Below, piece after piece: positions 36,737-44,940 of a stretch of 64,000 bases of DNA; position 1 is the stretch's first letter, and each line of letters starts with the position of its first letter. This stretch comes from Chloroflexota bacterium. Lineage in GTDB: Bacteria; Chloroflexota; Anaerolineae; UBA2200; JACIWT01. The position numbers and the translations under genes were made by a program. The DNA lies in the NCBI GenBank assembly GCA_014360825.1, contig JACIWT010000010.1:1-64000 (forward strand). The letters are read 5' to 3'. The notes under the pieces are model-generated. The model did no database searches and was not told the origin of the DNA. It saw only the letters and a list, made by a program, of their open reading frames with translations.

Positions 36737-38509
36737 ATGGCGATTCGGGTATTGCCGCCCCAGGTGGCGGCCAAAATCGCTGCCGGGGAAGTGGTTGAGC
36801 GCCCAGCCTCGGTGGTCAAAGAACTGATTGAGAATGCGATTGACGCGGCTGCCACGGAGATAGATGTGGAGTTCGTCCGAGGCGGCCAGCGCCTCATCCG
36901 CGTGTCGGATAACGGCTCCGGTATACCAGCGGCTGAAGTGGCCCTCGCCTTCGCCCGGCATTCTACAAGCAAACTGGAAACAGCAGAAGACCTAGAGCGC
37001 ATCCGTACGCTAGGCTTCCGCGGCGAGGCTCTGGCGAGCATCGCTGCCGTTGCCGATGTAACGCTGATCACTCGCTACACTGGCGAAGAGGTGGGCACGC
37101 TCATTCGCCTCGAAGGTGGTGAGATCGTGCGACAACAGGGGCATGGCGCAACGCCTGGCACCATTGTCACCGTGGAAAACCTCTTCCGCAACACGCCCGC
37201 CCGTCTCAAATTCCTGCGTGGCGAAAACACCGAGGCCAAGCACATCACCGACCTGGTGTCGAAATATGCCCTGGCTTATCCTGAAATCCGTTTCCGCCTG
37301 ACGCGTGAGGGTCGGGTCGTTTTGCAGACTACGGGGGGCTCTGCCTACGATGTCCTGGTCAAGGTTTTGGGGCTGCAAATGGCACAGCAAATGCTCGAAG
37401 TGCCCCCCACCGAGGAAGATGGCGTTCTCGTATCCGGTTACGTTAGCGCACCGACCCTCACCCGCTCCAACACCAGTTACATCACATTCTTCGTGAACCG
37501 GCGTTGGATCCAGGATCGCTCCCTGCTCTGGGCGGTGGAGCAGGCATACCATAGCCTGATGCCTGTGGGACAACACCCTGTGGCCGTCGTGCACATTATC
37601 GTCAGACCGGAAGACGTGGACGTGAACGTCCACCCCACAAAGCGCGAGGTACGCTTCCGAGATGCTCGGCGCGTTTTCGCCGCTGTGCAGCGCGCAGTGC
37701 GCAGGGCGCTGGTAGAGGGGGCTCCCCTCCCTTCGGTTGGTGCTCCCCTCGAGCAAACCACACCTGTGGATTGGGGGCGGCGACGCCGTCCGATCAGCCT
37801 GCGCCCACTGTCGTCACGAGAGCCAGGTGATGTCGGTCAATTGGGGATAGAGATCCAGCGTACTAAGGATGTGTCAGGAGAAAAAGCGCCCCGCGATGAA
37901 GTTTGGGCACCCGAACCTCCCATCCCATTTTCTCTTTACCTGCCTGCCCTGCGGGTCTTAGGGCAGTTACACCGCACGTATATCGTCGCCGAAGGCCCCG
38001 AGGGCATGTATCTAATAGACCAACACGCCGCCCACGAGCGAGTGCTATACGAGAAATTGAGCGCAGAACAGGCTGCCCATCAAGTGGTTCGCCAAACGCT
38101 CCTGGAGCCCATGCTGGTGGAATTGACCCCCCAGCAATCTATGGTGATGGAGGAAAATCGCGAGGCGCTCGCTGCCTTGGGCTTTGACCTGGAGCCTTTT
38201 GGCGGTGACACGTATCTATTGCGCGCCATACCGGCCTCTCTCAGCAAAGCGGACATCACCAGCGCACTGGCTGAGATGCTGGACGAGGGCGAGGAGACTC
38301 CCTATCTCCCGCGCTGGCAGGATAGAGCACTGGCCACGATCGTCTGCCATAGTGCAGTCAGGGCTGGGCAGGTGCTCTCTATCGAAGAGATGCGCGACCT
38401 GGTCCGCCAACTGGAGGAGACAGCGTTGCCCTATACCTGTCCCCACGGTCGCCCGACGGTCATCCGCCTTTCCTCCGCGCAATTGGAACGGCAGTTCGGG
38501 CGGGGCTGA
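36737..38509 (+). CDS. mutL: DNA mismatch repair protein MutL
   Basis: 590 residues. GHKL ATPase N-terminus: 'LPPQVAAKIAAGEVVERPASVVKELIENAIDA', 'DNGSGI', 'RHSTSKL' and 'LGFRGEALASIAAVADV'. The C-terminal domain has the metal-dependent endonuclease motif DQHAAHERVLYEKL (DQHA-x2-E-x4-E), 'CHSAVRAG' and CPHGRPT, so this is a nicking MutL. GTAGGAG precedes ATG 36737. Only MutS2, not MutS1, is in the window, so the partner must be elsewhere. Confidence 0.97.
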   Translation: MAIRVLPPQVAAKIAAGEVVERPASVVKELIENAIDAAATEIDVEFVRGGQRLIRVSDNGSGIPAAEVALAFARHSTSKLETAEDLERIRTLGFRGEALASIAAVADVTLITRYTGEEVGTLIRLEGGEIVRQQGHGATPGTIVTVENLFRNTPARLKFLRGENTEAKHITDLVSKYALAYPEIRFRLTREGRVVLQTTGGSAYDVLVKVLGLQMAQQMLEVPPTEEDGVLVSGYVSAPTLTRSNTSYITFFVNRRWIQDRSLLWAVEQAYHSLMPVGQHPVAVVHIIVRPEDVDVNVHPTKREVRFRDARRVFAAVQRAVRRALVEGAPLPSVGAPLEQTTPVDWGRRRRPISLRPLSSREPGDVGQLGIEIQRTKDVSGEKAPRDEVWAPEPPIPFSLYLPALRVLGQLHRTYIVAEGPEGMYLIDQHAAHERVLYEKLSAEQAAHQVVRQTLLEPMLVELTPQQSMVMEENREALAALGFDLEPFGGDTYLLRAIPASLSKADITSALAEMLDEGEETPYLPRWQDRALATIVCHSAVRAGQVLSIEEMRDLVRQLEETALPYTCPHGRPTVIRLSSAQLERQFGRG

Positions 38510-38579
38510 TGCCCGCAACCATTGTCGCCCCTTTGCGTATTGACTACTGTGGAGAATGGGCAAGTCTTGGATCACGTAG

Positions 38580-38585
38580 TATAAT
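38580..38585 (+). promoter_or_regulatory. -10 element for the PspC-domain gene
   Basis: TATAAT 18 bp upstream of the GTG start region; no convincing -35 is seen at 16-18 bp. Weak call. Confidence 0.35.
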
Positions 38586-38602
38586 ACTAGGAGGAGAACA
38601 TC

Positions 38603-39073
38603 GTGAACAGGTTAGTCCGCCGTCGTTCAAAACGCATCATTGCTGGCGTTTGCGCTGGTCTGGGCGATTATTTCGGGATTGATCCGGCTCTGGTGCGGTT
38701 GGTCTTCGTTCTCTGGGCTATCCTGGGCCAGTGGGCGGTGGCTGTGTACATCCTCCTGTGGGTTCTCATACCGGAGGAGGGCAAGGAGGAGGCCGACCGG
38801 GGTACCACCGTGCGCGACAACGTGCGCGAAGTGGTCGAGGAGGTTCAACAGTTCGGGAGCGACGTGGGAGCCATGTTGCGGGGTGAGCAGACCGAGGCAT
38901 CTTCACAGCGCATCATCCTGCTCGGGGCAATTTTGGTTCTGCTTGGGCTCGCTATGCTGGCCAACAATCTGGGGCTATTCGCCTGGTTTCAACTCGGGCG
39001 GCTATGGCCACTGTTATTGATCATCGCTGGCGTGGTCTTGCTAATCCGAAGTCTGGGGAGGAAATCATTATGA
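38603..39073 (+). CDS. PspC-domain membrane protein
   Basis: 156 residues from GTG 38603 (GGAGGAGAAC site). The PspC domain is clear: 'RLVRRRSKRIIAGVCAGLGDYFGIDPALVRLVFVLWAI', one helix, then 'YILLWVLIPEE'. A charged linker follows and then two more hydrophobic helices (about residues 103-150) with the W-P-L-L-L-I-I-A-G pattern of DUF5668-type membrane modules. PspC proteins sense envelope stress. It overlaps the next gene (ATGA), so the two are co-translated. Confidence 0.88.
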   Translation: MNRLVRRRSKRIIAGVCAGLGDYFGIDPALVRLVFVLWAILGQWAVAVYILLWVLIPEEGKEEADRGTTVRDNVREVVEEVQQFGSDVGAMLRGEQTEASSQRIILLGAILVLLGLAMLANNLGLFAWFQLGRLWPLLLIIAGVVLLIRSLGRKSL

Positions 39074-39984
39074 AAGAGGAACGTCGCTATCCGGGGATCG
39101 TAGGGCCCATTATCCTGATCGTGGTAGGTGTTCTCCTATTACTCAATACGTTGGGATACCTTTCCTGGGGGATCTGGGCTTCTCTGTGGCGGTTCTGGCC
39201 AGTCCTGCTCATCCTGGCTGGACTGGAGATCATCGTCAGTCGCTTGCGCAGCCCGATCGTTTATTTGCTGATGATCGCTGTCACGTTAACGGTGGTACTC
39301 GGCGTGATCGGGCTGTCGTTGGTCTGGGGGCAGCGGCCCATTAGCACAGCGGCGGGGTCACTGGTCATCGCCGAAGAGATGGCTGGGGCCACTTCGGCCC
39401 GTGTGGAACTGAGTATAGACGCGGGGGAACTGAAGGTGGCAGCGCTGATGGACTCTCCCAATCTGGTAACGGGTCGGGTGGATTACGGACCCGATTCGGG
39501 CGAGCCACAAAAGTCTCTCGTGGTCTCGGGAGGCCAGGCGCAATTCTATCTGCGAAGTGGTCGCCAAGGACGACTCTTCTGGTTGCCGGGCTCCAAGACG
39601 GGTGATATCTGGGATCTGCAGTTCACATCCGAGATACCGCTCGCCCTCCGCGTGAACGCGGGTGCGGGCAGAGTGAACCTGGACTTGCATGAACTCCAAG
39701 TTACAAATCTGGATGTCAACGTCGCTGCGGGTACAGTGATCATTACTTTCCCGGAGCGCGGGACGGTGAGGGCCGACCTCAATGGCGCAGCGGCAGAGTG
39801 GCAGCTGCGGGTGCCAGAGGGCGTCGGAGCACGGATAAACACTGCTGGTCTAGTCAACGTGCGCGTGGATAGTTCGCGCTTCCTCAGGACTAAGGAAGGC
39901 TACGAAACCGTGAATTTCGCCACAGCCAGAAACCGGGTGGAGATCGACCTGAAAGCCGCGGTCAGCAGCGTGGATATCCGTTGA
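39070..39984 (+). CDS. LiaF/toastrack-type membrane protein (envelope-stress regulator-like)
   Basis: 304 residues from ATG 39070, overlapping the PspC gene stop by 4 bp. Two N-terminal membrane helices with the W-P-V-L-L-I-L-A-G-L-E motif (DUF5668), a third helix (about residues 58-85), then a β-rich domain of repetitive strands (VNAGAGRVNLDLHELQVTNLDVNVAAGTVIITFP) as in LiaF, DUF4097 or 'toastrack' adhesin-like domains. Pairs of PspC and LiaF-like proteins act in cell-envelope stress signalling; no two-component genes are next to it. Confidence 0.8.
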   Translation: MKEERRYPGIVGPIILIVVGVLLLLNTLGYLSWGIWASLWRFWPVLLILAGLEIIVSRLRSPIVYLLMIAVTLTVVLGVIGLSLVWGQRPISTAAGSLVIAEEMAGATSARVELSIDAGELKVAALMDSPNLVTGRVDYGPDSGEPQKSLVVSGGQAQFYLRSGRQGRLFWLPGSKTGDIWDLQFTSEIPLALRVNAGAGRVNLDLHELQVTNLDVNVAAGTVIITFPERGTVRADLNGAAAEWQLRVPEGVGARINTAGLVNVRVDSSRFLRTKEGYETVNFATARNRVEIDLKAAVSSVDIR

Positions 39985-40001
39985 ACAAGGAACTAATTAA
40001 G

Positions 40002-40036
40002 GAAAGGGCTGGGACCATCCCAGCCCTTTCTCTTTT
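40002..40036 (+). terminator. Intrinsic terminator between converging genes
   Basis: Perfect 13-bp stem GAAAGGGCTGGGA / TCCCAGCCCTTTC with a 3-nt loop, followed by TCTTTT on the plus strand. It ends the PspC/LiaF-like unit and may also serve the opposing aminotransferase gene. Confidence 0.88.
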
Positions 40037-40055
40037 CCTATCTTAACGGGGGCGA

Positions 40056-41402
40056 TTAAACTGTCTCTTCCGCCTCGGTCAGCGCGTCCTCGAAGATGAC
40101 CAGGGCTTCATCCACTGCATCTTGGGTGACATTCAGGGCGGGCATGAAACGGAGACTGGTCGGTCCACAGCCCAAGATGAGCAGGCCGCGCTCGAAACTG
40201 CCCTGCACCACCGCATTGCGTAGATCCGGCACAGGTTCTCTCGTGGCTTTGTCTTTCACGATCTCCACGCCGATCATCAGTCCCAACCCCCGCACATCGC
40301 CCATCGAGGGATGATCGGCTTGCATCCGGCGCAGGTTCTCCAGCATATACTTGCCCATGCGCTCGGCATTGCCCAGATAGTCTTCCTCCTCAATTAGACG
40401 GATGGTGGCCAGTGCCGCAGCGCAAGAAATGGGATTTCCTCCAAAGGTATTGCCATGTGCTCCAGGTGGCCAGGTCATCAGACTCCGTCGAGCGGCCATC
40501 ACTCCCAAAGGCATGCCCGATGCAATGCCCTTGGCGATGGTTACAATATCGGGCTCCACTCCCCAGTGCTCAATGGCCCACCACTTCCCCGTGCGACCCA
40601 TGCCAGCCTGGATCTCGTCGTCCACAAAGAGGATGTCGTACTTGTCGCACAGTTCTTTGAGGCGGATGAAGTAGAGCGGGGGTGGGACAACATAGCCGCC
40701 TTCACCTTGGATTGGTTCCACAAAGAGCGCCGCTACCTCAGAGGCGGGAACGTATCGTGCCAGCACTTGCTCCTCGATGAACTTCACGCAGTAAACATCG
40801 CATTTGGGATATTCCATCTTGTAAGCGCAACGGTAGCAGTATCCGAACGGCACGTGGGTGACACCTGGGACCAGGGGGGCGAAGCCTTCACGCTGCACGT
40901 ATTTCGATGCGGTCAGCGAGAGGGACCCCATGCTCCGGCCGTGGAATGCACCCACAAATGCGATCAGACGCGGGCAACCGGTGTGATAGCGCGCCAACTT
41001 GATCGCTGCCTCTACGCTCTCGGTGCCGGAGTTGGTGAAGAAGACCTGCATGGGCTCATCGCCGGGGATTAGGCTGGTGAGTTTCTCCGCCAACTCGATC
41101 TGCACCGGGTAGTAGAAATCCGTGCCTGACATGTGGATGAACTTCTCTGCCTGCTCCTGGATGGCCTTGACCACGGCCGGATGGCAGTGGCCGGTGGCGG
41201 TGACGGCGATGCCGGCAGTGAAATCCAAGTAGCGGACCCCATCCACATCCCATACTTCCGAACCCTGGCCGTGATCCATTACAAAAGGATAGGTACGGGT
41301 GTACGAGGGCGAGATTACCGCTGCGTCCCGTTCTACGTACGCTTTGGCCTTCGGGCCAGGAACCCTCAGTTTTTTCACCCTCGTCTTAATGGCTGTGACC
41401 AT
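40056..41402 (-). CDS. Class III PLP aminotransferase (4-aminobutyrate / ornithine type)
   Basis: 448 residues from ATG 41402 (AAGGAGG site). Class III features: 'FFTNSGTESVEAAIKLAR', 'FHGRSMGSLSLT', 'EPIQGEGGYVVPPPLYF', 'LFVDDEIQAGMGRTGKWWAIEHW', and PLP Lys in 'TIAKGIASGMPLG'. An insertion at about residues 175-195 carries four cysteines, C-x2-C-x8-C-x3-C, which may bind a metal or stabilise the fold. The substrate may be 4-aminobutyrate, ornithine or another ω-amino acid. It lies 50 bp downstream of the MoaD-like gene, with its own strong ribosome-binding site. Confidence 0.88.
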   Translation of the reverse strand: MVTAIKTRVKKLRVPGPKAKAYVERDAAVISPSYTRTYPFVMDHGQGSEVWDVDGVRYLDFTAGIAVTATGHCHPAVVKAIQEQAEKFIHMSGTDFYYPVQIELAEKLTSLIPGDEPMQVFFTNSGTESVEAAIKLARYHTGCPRLIAFVGAFHGRSMGSLSLTASKYVQREGFAPLVPGVTHVPFGYCYRCAYKMEYPKCDVYCVKFIEEQVLARYVPASEVAALFVEPIQGEGGYVVPPPLYFIRLKELCDKYDILFVDDEIQAGMGRTGKWWAIEHWGVEPDIVTIAKGIASGMPLGVMAARRSLMTWPPGAHGNTFGGNPISCAAALATIRLIEEEDYLGNAERMGKYMLENLRRMQADHPSMGDVRGLGLMIGVEIVKDKATREPVPDLRNAVVQGSFERGLLILGCGPTSLRFMPALNVTQDAVDEALVIFEDALTEAEETV

Positions 41403-41455
41403 ATATCCTCCTTGTCTGAAATGGCAACTTTGCCGTTCACTCTGTTGGATGTTCC

Positions 41456-41686
41456 TCATCCCCCGCCGACAATGGGGACTAGTTTCACGATATCACCATC
41501 TGCCAGCGTGTAACTTTTTTCCACCTGCCGACCATTGACCAACGCGATGGCTACGACAGACGGTGGTAGCCCCAGTTCATTGAGGAGTGCAGCGATCGTT
41601 TTTCCTGCCGCATCCTGACGAATGGGCAACTCATCGCTTTGCACGTACCGCTTGAGCAATCCAACTGGGATGATTTCCACACTCAT
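41456..41686 (-). CDS. MoaD/ThiS-family ubiquitin-like sulfur carrier
   Basis: 76 residues ending in Val-Gly-Gly-Gly, the C-terminal di-glycine that is activated and thiocarboxylated. β-grasp pattern with 'LVNGRQVEKSYTLADGDIVKLVPIVGG'. It lies directly downstream of the aldehyde:ferredoxin oxidoreductase gene, and MoaD-like proteins are commonly linked to AOR genes, where they supply sulfur for the tungstopterin cofactor. Confidence 0.88.
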   Translation of the reverse strand: MSVEIIPVGLLKRYVQSDELPIRQDAAGKTIAALLNELGLPPSVVAIALVNGRQVEKSYTLADGDIVKLVPIVGGG

Positions 41687-41704
41687 TCCTTCACGCTCCT
41701 AGAG

Positions 41705-41750
41705 CACAGAGGGGTTGAGCCCCTACTCTTTGGCACTCAACCCCTCTGTG
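41705..41750 (-). repeat. Stem-loop between AOR and MoaD-like genes
   Basis: Perfect 15-bp stem (CACAGAGGGGTTGAG with CTCAACCCCTCTGTG) around a 16-nt loop in the 85-bp gap. There is no U-tract on the minus strand, so it is probably an mRNA-processing or partial-termination hairpin. Confidence 0.6.
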
Positions 41751-41771
41751 TTCCTCAGAAAAGTAGGTGGC

Positions 41772-43598
41772 TCATATCTGCACCAGATCGCTCAGGCCCA
41801 GTTCGTCCAATTTCTCTTCCGTCGGGATGCCGTTGCGGTCCCAGCCGCGCTGCTCATAATACATATCCAGCAGTTTCTCGATGTTTTCACGGCTGATGAA
41901 GGCACCTTTTGTGGGCCCGCTGCTCACTTCATCCAGCCATATACGTGGTGGTGGGTAGTCCCATTCGCGACCGAAGCCCTCTACCTCACGGATCCAGTAG
42001 GCCCGGGTCAGGTTCCACACCCGCTCCGAAATCTTCATCAAGTCTTGCCAGGAACGGTCTTCGCCGGTGATGGCCTGAAGGATGGGTGCGTAGTGGTCCA
42101 GACTGAGGCTTAATTCCACCCACTGCAGGCGACATGCACCCAAACAGTCGAACAATGGGCGGATGTGCTGCAACTCAATCACTTTGGCTGCTTTGTCGGG
42201 TGTGATCTTCTTGCGGCCTACTTGCAGATCGTAGGTGATGGACCAGGAGCGGTTATGATGTGCACCCACGTCGGCAGTCATGTAGGACAGAAGCATGGAT
42301 GGTGCATCGCGAGACTCGTATCCGCTCCACTCCATGCCCTTCACGTGGATGGCGAAGTTCGCACTATCGCCGCCGAAGACCTGCGCCGCGTGTTTGACCC
42401 CCTCCGCCAGCACTGCGCCGAGGCCCTCGCGCTTAGCGATCTGCCGGAGCATGGCGTACACAGCCTCGGCGTTGCCGAAGCGAAGATCAATCCCGCCTGT
42501 ATCGGCCAGGCCGATAATGCCGCGCTCGAAACACTCCATGGCGAAGGCGATCACGTTTCCACCGGAGATAGAATCGATCCCCAGTTCATCGGCCAAATAG
42601 TTGGCATAGGCCACATCCTCAATGTTCCCCAGTCCCACATCGCCGCCGAGCAGGGCGGTGGTCTCGTATTCTGGGCCCTCCACACGGATGCCGTACTTCT
42701 TGCTGTGCGACCACTTGCCACATGGGCTAGGGCAACCCTTGCATCCCTTGTCGGTGACCACAATGGCCTGGCGCATAACCTCGCCGCTCAGGTTTGCGCT
42801 GTCCTCCAACGCGCCAGACTGGAAATTGCGGGTGGGGAAGGCTCCTATCTCATTGGACCACGAGGTTACGCCGGCGGTGCCATACCTTTGCCATACTTCC
42901 AGACCCTTTGCTGCCTTGCAATCGGCGTACATCTTCTTCGAGAGTTCCCTGAATGCCTCTAGATCGGCGACTGGTATGCCCTTGGTGCCGCGCACGGCGA
43001 TGGCTTTCACCTTCTTCGCACCCATCACCGTGCCTACCCCGCCGCGCCCAGCCTGGCGACCGAAGTCGTGACCGATGCAAGCGTATTTCACACCGTTCTC
43101 ACCTGCCGGGCCGATAACCAGGATTTGAAAGGGCTCCCCGAGTCTCTTTTTCAACACCGTCTCCACGGTGATAGCGCCCTGGCCCCACAGATCCGTCGCA
43201 TCCCGGATCTCGACCTTGTCATCGTCTATGACGATGTAGACTGGCGTTTCAGATGCGCCCTCGAGGATAATGCTGTCGTAGCCAGCGTATTTCATCTCGC
43301 CGCAGAAGTGCCCGCCCACACTGGCGCTGGCATAGCCCCCAGTGAGAGGAGACTTGGTAGTGATATCTAGTTTACCTGCTCCAGGGACCAGCATTCCGGA
43401 CAATGGGCCAGCAGAGATGATGAGTTTATTGGCTGGACTCAGGGGGTCCGTCCCCTTGGGGACCTCAGTGTAGAGCAGGTATGCACCGAAGCCTCGGCCC
43501 CCCAGGTATTGCTGTGCCATCTTGGGGTCGAGAGGCTCACTCTGGATCGCTTTGGTGCTCAGGTTCACACGGAGGATCTTGCCGCCGTATCCGTTCAT
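41772..43598 (-). CDS. Aldehyde:ferredoxin oxidoreductase family tungstoenzyme
   Basis: 608 residues from ATG 43598 (AGGAGG site), typical AOR length. N-terminal 'GGKILRVNLSTKAIQSEPL', pterin-binding blocks 'GGRGFGAYLLY' and 'DITTKSPLTGGYASASVGGHFCGEMKYAGYD', the cluster motif C-x2-C-x3-C in 'GCKGCPSPCGKWS' and a fourth Cys in 'LFDCLGACRL'. It oxidises aldehydes to acids with ferredoxin as acceptor (or the reverse), using tungsten-bispterin. The upstream poly-ferredoxin and downstream MoaD-like protein make a coherent unit. The specific aldehyde is unknown. Confidence 0.95.
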   Translation of the reverse strand: MNGYGGKILRVNLSTKAIQSEPLDPKMAQQYLGGRGFGAYLLYTEVPKGTDPLSPANKLIISAGPLSGMLVPGAGKLDITTKSPLTGGYASASVGGHFCGEMKYAGYDSIILEGASETPVYIVIDDDKVEIRDATDLWGQGAITVETVLKKRLGEPFQILVIGPAGENGVKYACIGHDFGRQAGRGGVGTVMGAKKVKAIAVRGTKGIPVADLEAFRELSKKMYADCKAAKGLEVWQRYGTAGVTSWSNEIGAFPTRNFQSGALEDSANLSGEVMRQAIVVTDKGCKGCPSPCGKWSHSKKYGIRVEGPEYETTALLGGDVGLGNIEDVAYANYLADELGIDSISGGNVIAFAMECFERGIIGLADTGGIDLRFGNAEAVYAMLRQIAKREGLGAVLAEGVKHAAQVFGGDSANFAIHVKGMEWSGYESRDAPSMLLSYMTADVGAHHNRSWSITYDLQVGRKKITPDKAAKVIELQHIRPLFDCLGACRLQWVELSLSLDHYAPILQAITGEDRSWQDLMKISERVWNLTRAYWIREVEGFGREWDYPPPRIWLDEVSSGPTKGAFISRENIEKLLDMYYEQRGWDRNGIPTEEKLDELGLSDLVQI

Positions 43599-43623
43599 TG
43601 ATTCTCGCCTCCTAGATGTCCGA

Positions 43624-44016
43624 TCATTCGCCAATCCAAAGTGCGTTCATCCCACAAAACTCGACGCATTCACCGCAGAGGTTGCACTTGAAAGGCGATT
43701 CCAGCGCGGGATGGGTCATCATCACGCCCTCGGGGCACGCATCCACGCACGCCAAGCACTGGTCGCATAGATCTGCGTTGACATAATAGGCGCCGCGCTC
43801 GTTCTGGAGGATGGCCCCGCTTGGGCAGACGTCGGCACACTCGCCGCACTGGGTGCAGACTTTGACTTCGTAATTGCCTGGGTCGGGGAAATGTGGGATG
43901 ATGGCCAATGAGGCCTTTTTGGGGTTGTTCTCGCCGAAGGTGCAGAGAGAGCAGGCCAACAGGCAGGCCTGGCACCCCGAACACTTGGAACTGTCTGCAT
44001 ACAGCCGCGATGCCAT
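43624..44016 (-). CDS. 4Fe-4S ferredoxin, about four clusters, AOR partner
   Basis: 130 residues with four cysteine groups: CSGCQACLLAC, CTQCGECADVC, CDQCLACVDAC and CNLCGECVEFC, arranged as in HycB/AorB-like electron-transfer subunits. It lies 25 bp upstream of the AOR gene on the same strand and is the first gene after the minus promoter, so it is presumably the electron acceptor or a subunit of the enzyme. Confidence 0.92.
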   Translation of the reverse strand: MASRLYADSSKCSGCQACLLACSLCTFGENNPKKASLAIIPHFPDPGNYEVKVCTQCGECADVCPSGAILQNERGAYYVNADLCDQCLACVDACPEGVMMTHPALESPFKCNLCGECVEFCGMNALWIGE

Positions 44017-44085
44017 GTTCTGCTCCTTTGGAAAAGATACTGTTTCGATGGGCCGGTGTTGGGCCGCCTGAACCTTACGGCGCTA

Positions 44086-44114
44086 AGCATATATAAATCC
44101 GTGCAAATTGTCAA
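44086..44114 (-). promoter_or_regulatory. Promoter for the ferredoxin–AOR–MoaD unit
   Basis: On the minus strand TTGACA (44114-44109), 17-bp spacer, TATGCT (44091-44086). It diverges from the promoter at 44123-44151, with the two -35 boxes only 8 bp apart. Confidence 0.75.
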
Positions 44115-44122
44115 AACTGGAT

Positions 44123-44151
44123 TTGACAAATGGACGGAAATGGGGTATACT
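44123..44151 (+). promoter_or_regulatory. Promoter for the CsoR/CstR-like gene and thioredoxin
   Basis: TTGACA (44123-44128), exact 17-bp spacer, TATACT (44146-44151). The operator at 44159-44173 follows immediately. Confidence 0.85.
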
Positions 44152-44158
44152 ATAGATG

Positions 44159-44173
44159 TACCCCGGGGGGGTA
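44159..44173. promoter_or_regulatory. CsoR/CstR-type operator
   Basis: TACCCCGGGGGGGTA, a 6-3-6 inverted repeat with the TACCCC/GGGGTA half-sites typical of CsoR-family operators. It covers the transcription start of the regulator, implying autorepression. Confidence 0.8.
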
Positions 44174-44197
44174 TATGGCCGAAGGAGGCCCTTCGTG

Positions 44198-44458
44198 ATG
44201 GATGCGCAGAAAGAGGAAATCACTAACCGTCTACGCCGTATCGAGGGCCAGATTCGCGGTTTGCAGCGGATGATCGCTGAGGACCGCGATTGTGGCGATC
44301 TCATTACACAATTCATGGCCGCACGGGCGGCGCTGGATCAAGTGGGCCTGAGCGTCATCACGCGATACATCGAGGAATGCGGCCAGTCGGCATTGGAAAA
44401 CGAGGAGGGCAAAGAGAAACTAACTCGTGCCATTCGTCTGTGGCTGAAATTTTCGTAA
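44198..44458 (+). CDS. CsoR/CstR-family regulator with Cys-Tyr-Cys sensor residues
   Basis: 86 residues from ATG 44198 (GAAGGAGG site). DUF156 helical fold: 'EITNRLRRIEGQIRGLQRMI', Cys32 in 'EDRDCGDL', Cys61 in 'RYIEECGQ', spaced 29 apart as in CsoR and CstR. The copper-binding His of CsoR would fall at position 57, which is Tyr here. A Cys pair without the His is the arrangement of the persulfide sensor CstR, so sulfide/persulfide sensing is more likely than copper. The adjacent thioredoxin fits a sulfur or redox role. It likely represses its own promoter through the operator at 44159. Confidence 0.85.
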   Translation: MDAQKEEITNRLRRIEGQIRGLQRMIAEDRDCGDLITQFMAARAALDQVGLSVITRYIEECGQSALENEEGKEKLTRAIRLWLKFS

Positions 44459-44496
44459 TCCCATAAATTTCTGAGATGGAAAGGAGAACCAGTTCG

Positions 44497-44829
44497 ATGA
44501 GTGAGCCAGTTGCGGTAACAGATAAGACTTTTGTTGAGGAAGTGCTTATGGCAGAAAGCCCGGTCCTGGTAGATTTCTGGGCCGCCTGGTGTGGCCCTTG
44601 CCGTATGGTGGCCCCGATTGTCGAGCAGATCGCTGCCGAGGCCCAGGGACGCTTGAAGGTCGCCAAAGTGGATGTGGACCAAAATCCGGAGACTGCTATC
44701 AAGTACATGATACAGAGCATCCCCACGCTCATGCTGTTTGTAGATGGCAAGCCGGTGGAACGACTGGTGGGTTATATGCCCAAGGATAGCCTCTGGGCAA
44801 AAATCGAACCCCATCTGCCTTTGGAGTGA
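44497..44829 (+). CDS. trxA: Thioredoxin
   Basis: 110 residues from ATG 44497 (AAAGGAGA site). Active site WCGPC at residues 31-35, followed by the conserved 'VAPIVEQIAAE', 'VDVDQNP' and the cis-Pro segment 'SIPTLMLFVDG'. General thiol-disulfide reductase, cytosolic (no signal peptide). It is co-directional with the CstR-like regulator 38 bp upstream and ends at a strong terminator. Confidence 0.95.
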   Translation: MSEPVAVTDKTFVEEVLMAESPVLVDFWAAWCGPCRMVAPIVEQIAAEAQGRLKVAKVDVDQNPETAIKYMIQSIPTLMLFVDGKPVERLVGYMPKDSLWAKIEPHLPLE

Positions 44830-44838
44830 ATGGGCATC

Positions 44839-44879
44839 AAAAGCGGGCGTCAGCCTAACGCTGGCGCCCGCTTTTGTTT
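44839..44879 (+). terminator. Intrinsic terminator after thioredoxin
   Basis: 11-bp perfect outer stem AAAAGCGGGCG / CGCCCGCTTTT, extended inward by CAGC/GCTG, followed by TGTTT. Confidence 0.9.
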
Positions 44880-44895
44880 CTGCTCGCCACAACAC

Positions 44896-44901
44896 TATAA
44901 T
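44896..44901 (+). promoter_or_regulatory. -10 element for hutH
   Basis: TATAAT 40 bp before hutH, with a poor -35 (TTGTTT at 44874-44879, 16-bp spacer) that overlaps the preceding terminator tail. Confidence 0.4.
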
Positions 44902-44940
44902 TAATTTGCCAACAAACAGGGGGAGTGCAGGAAAAACAAG

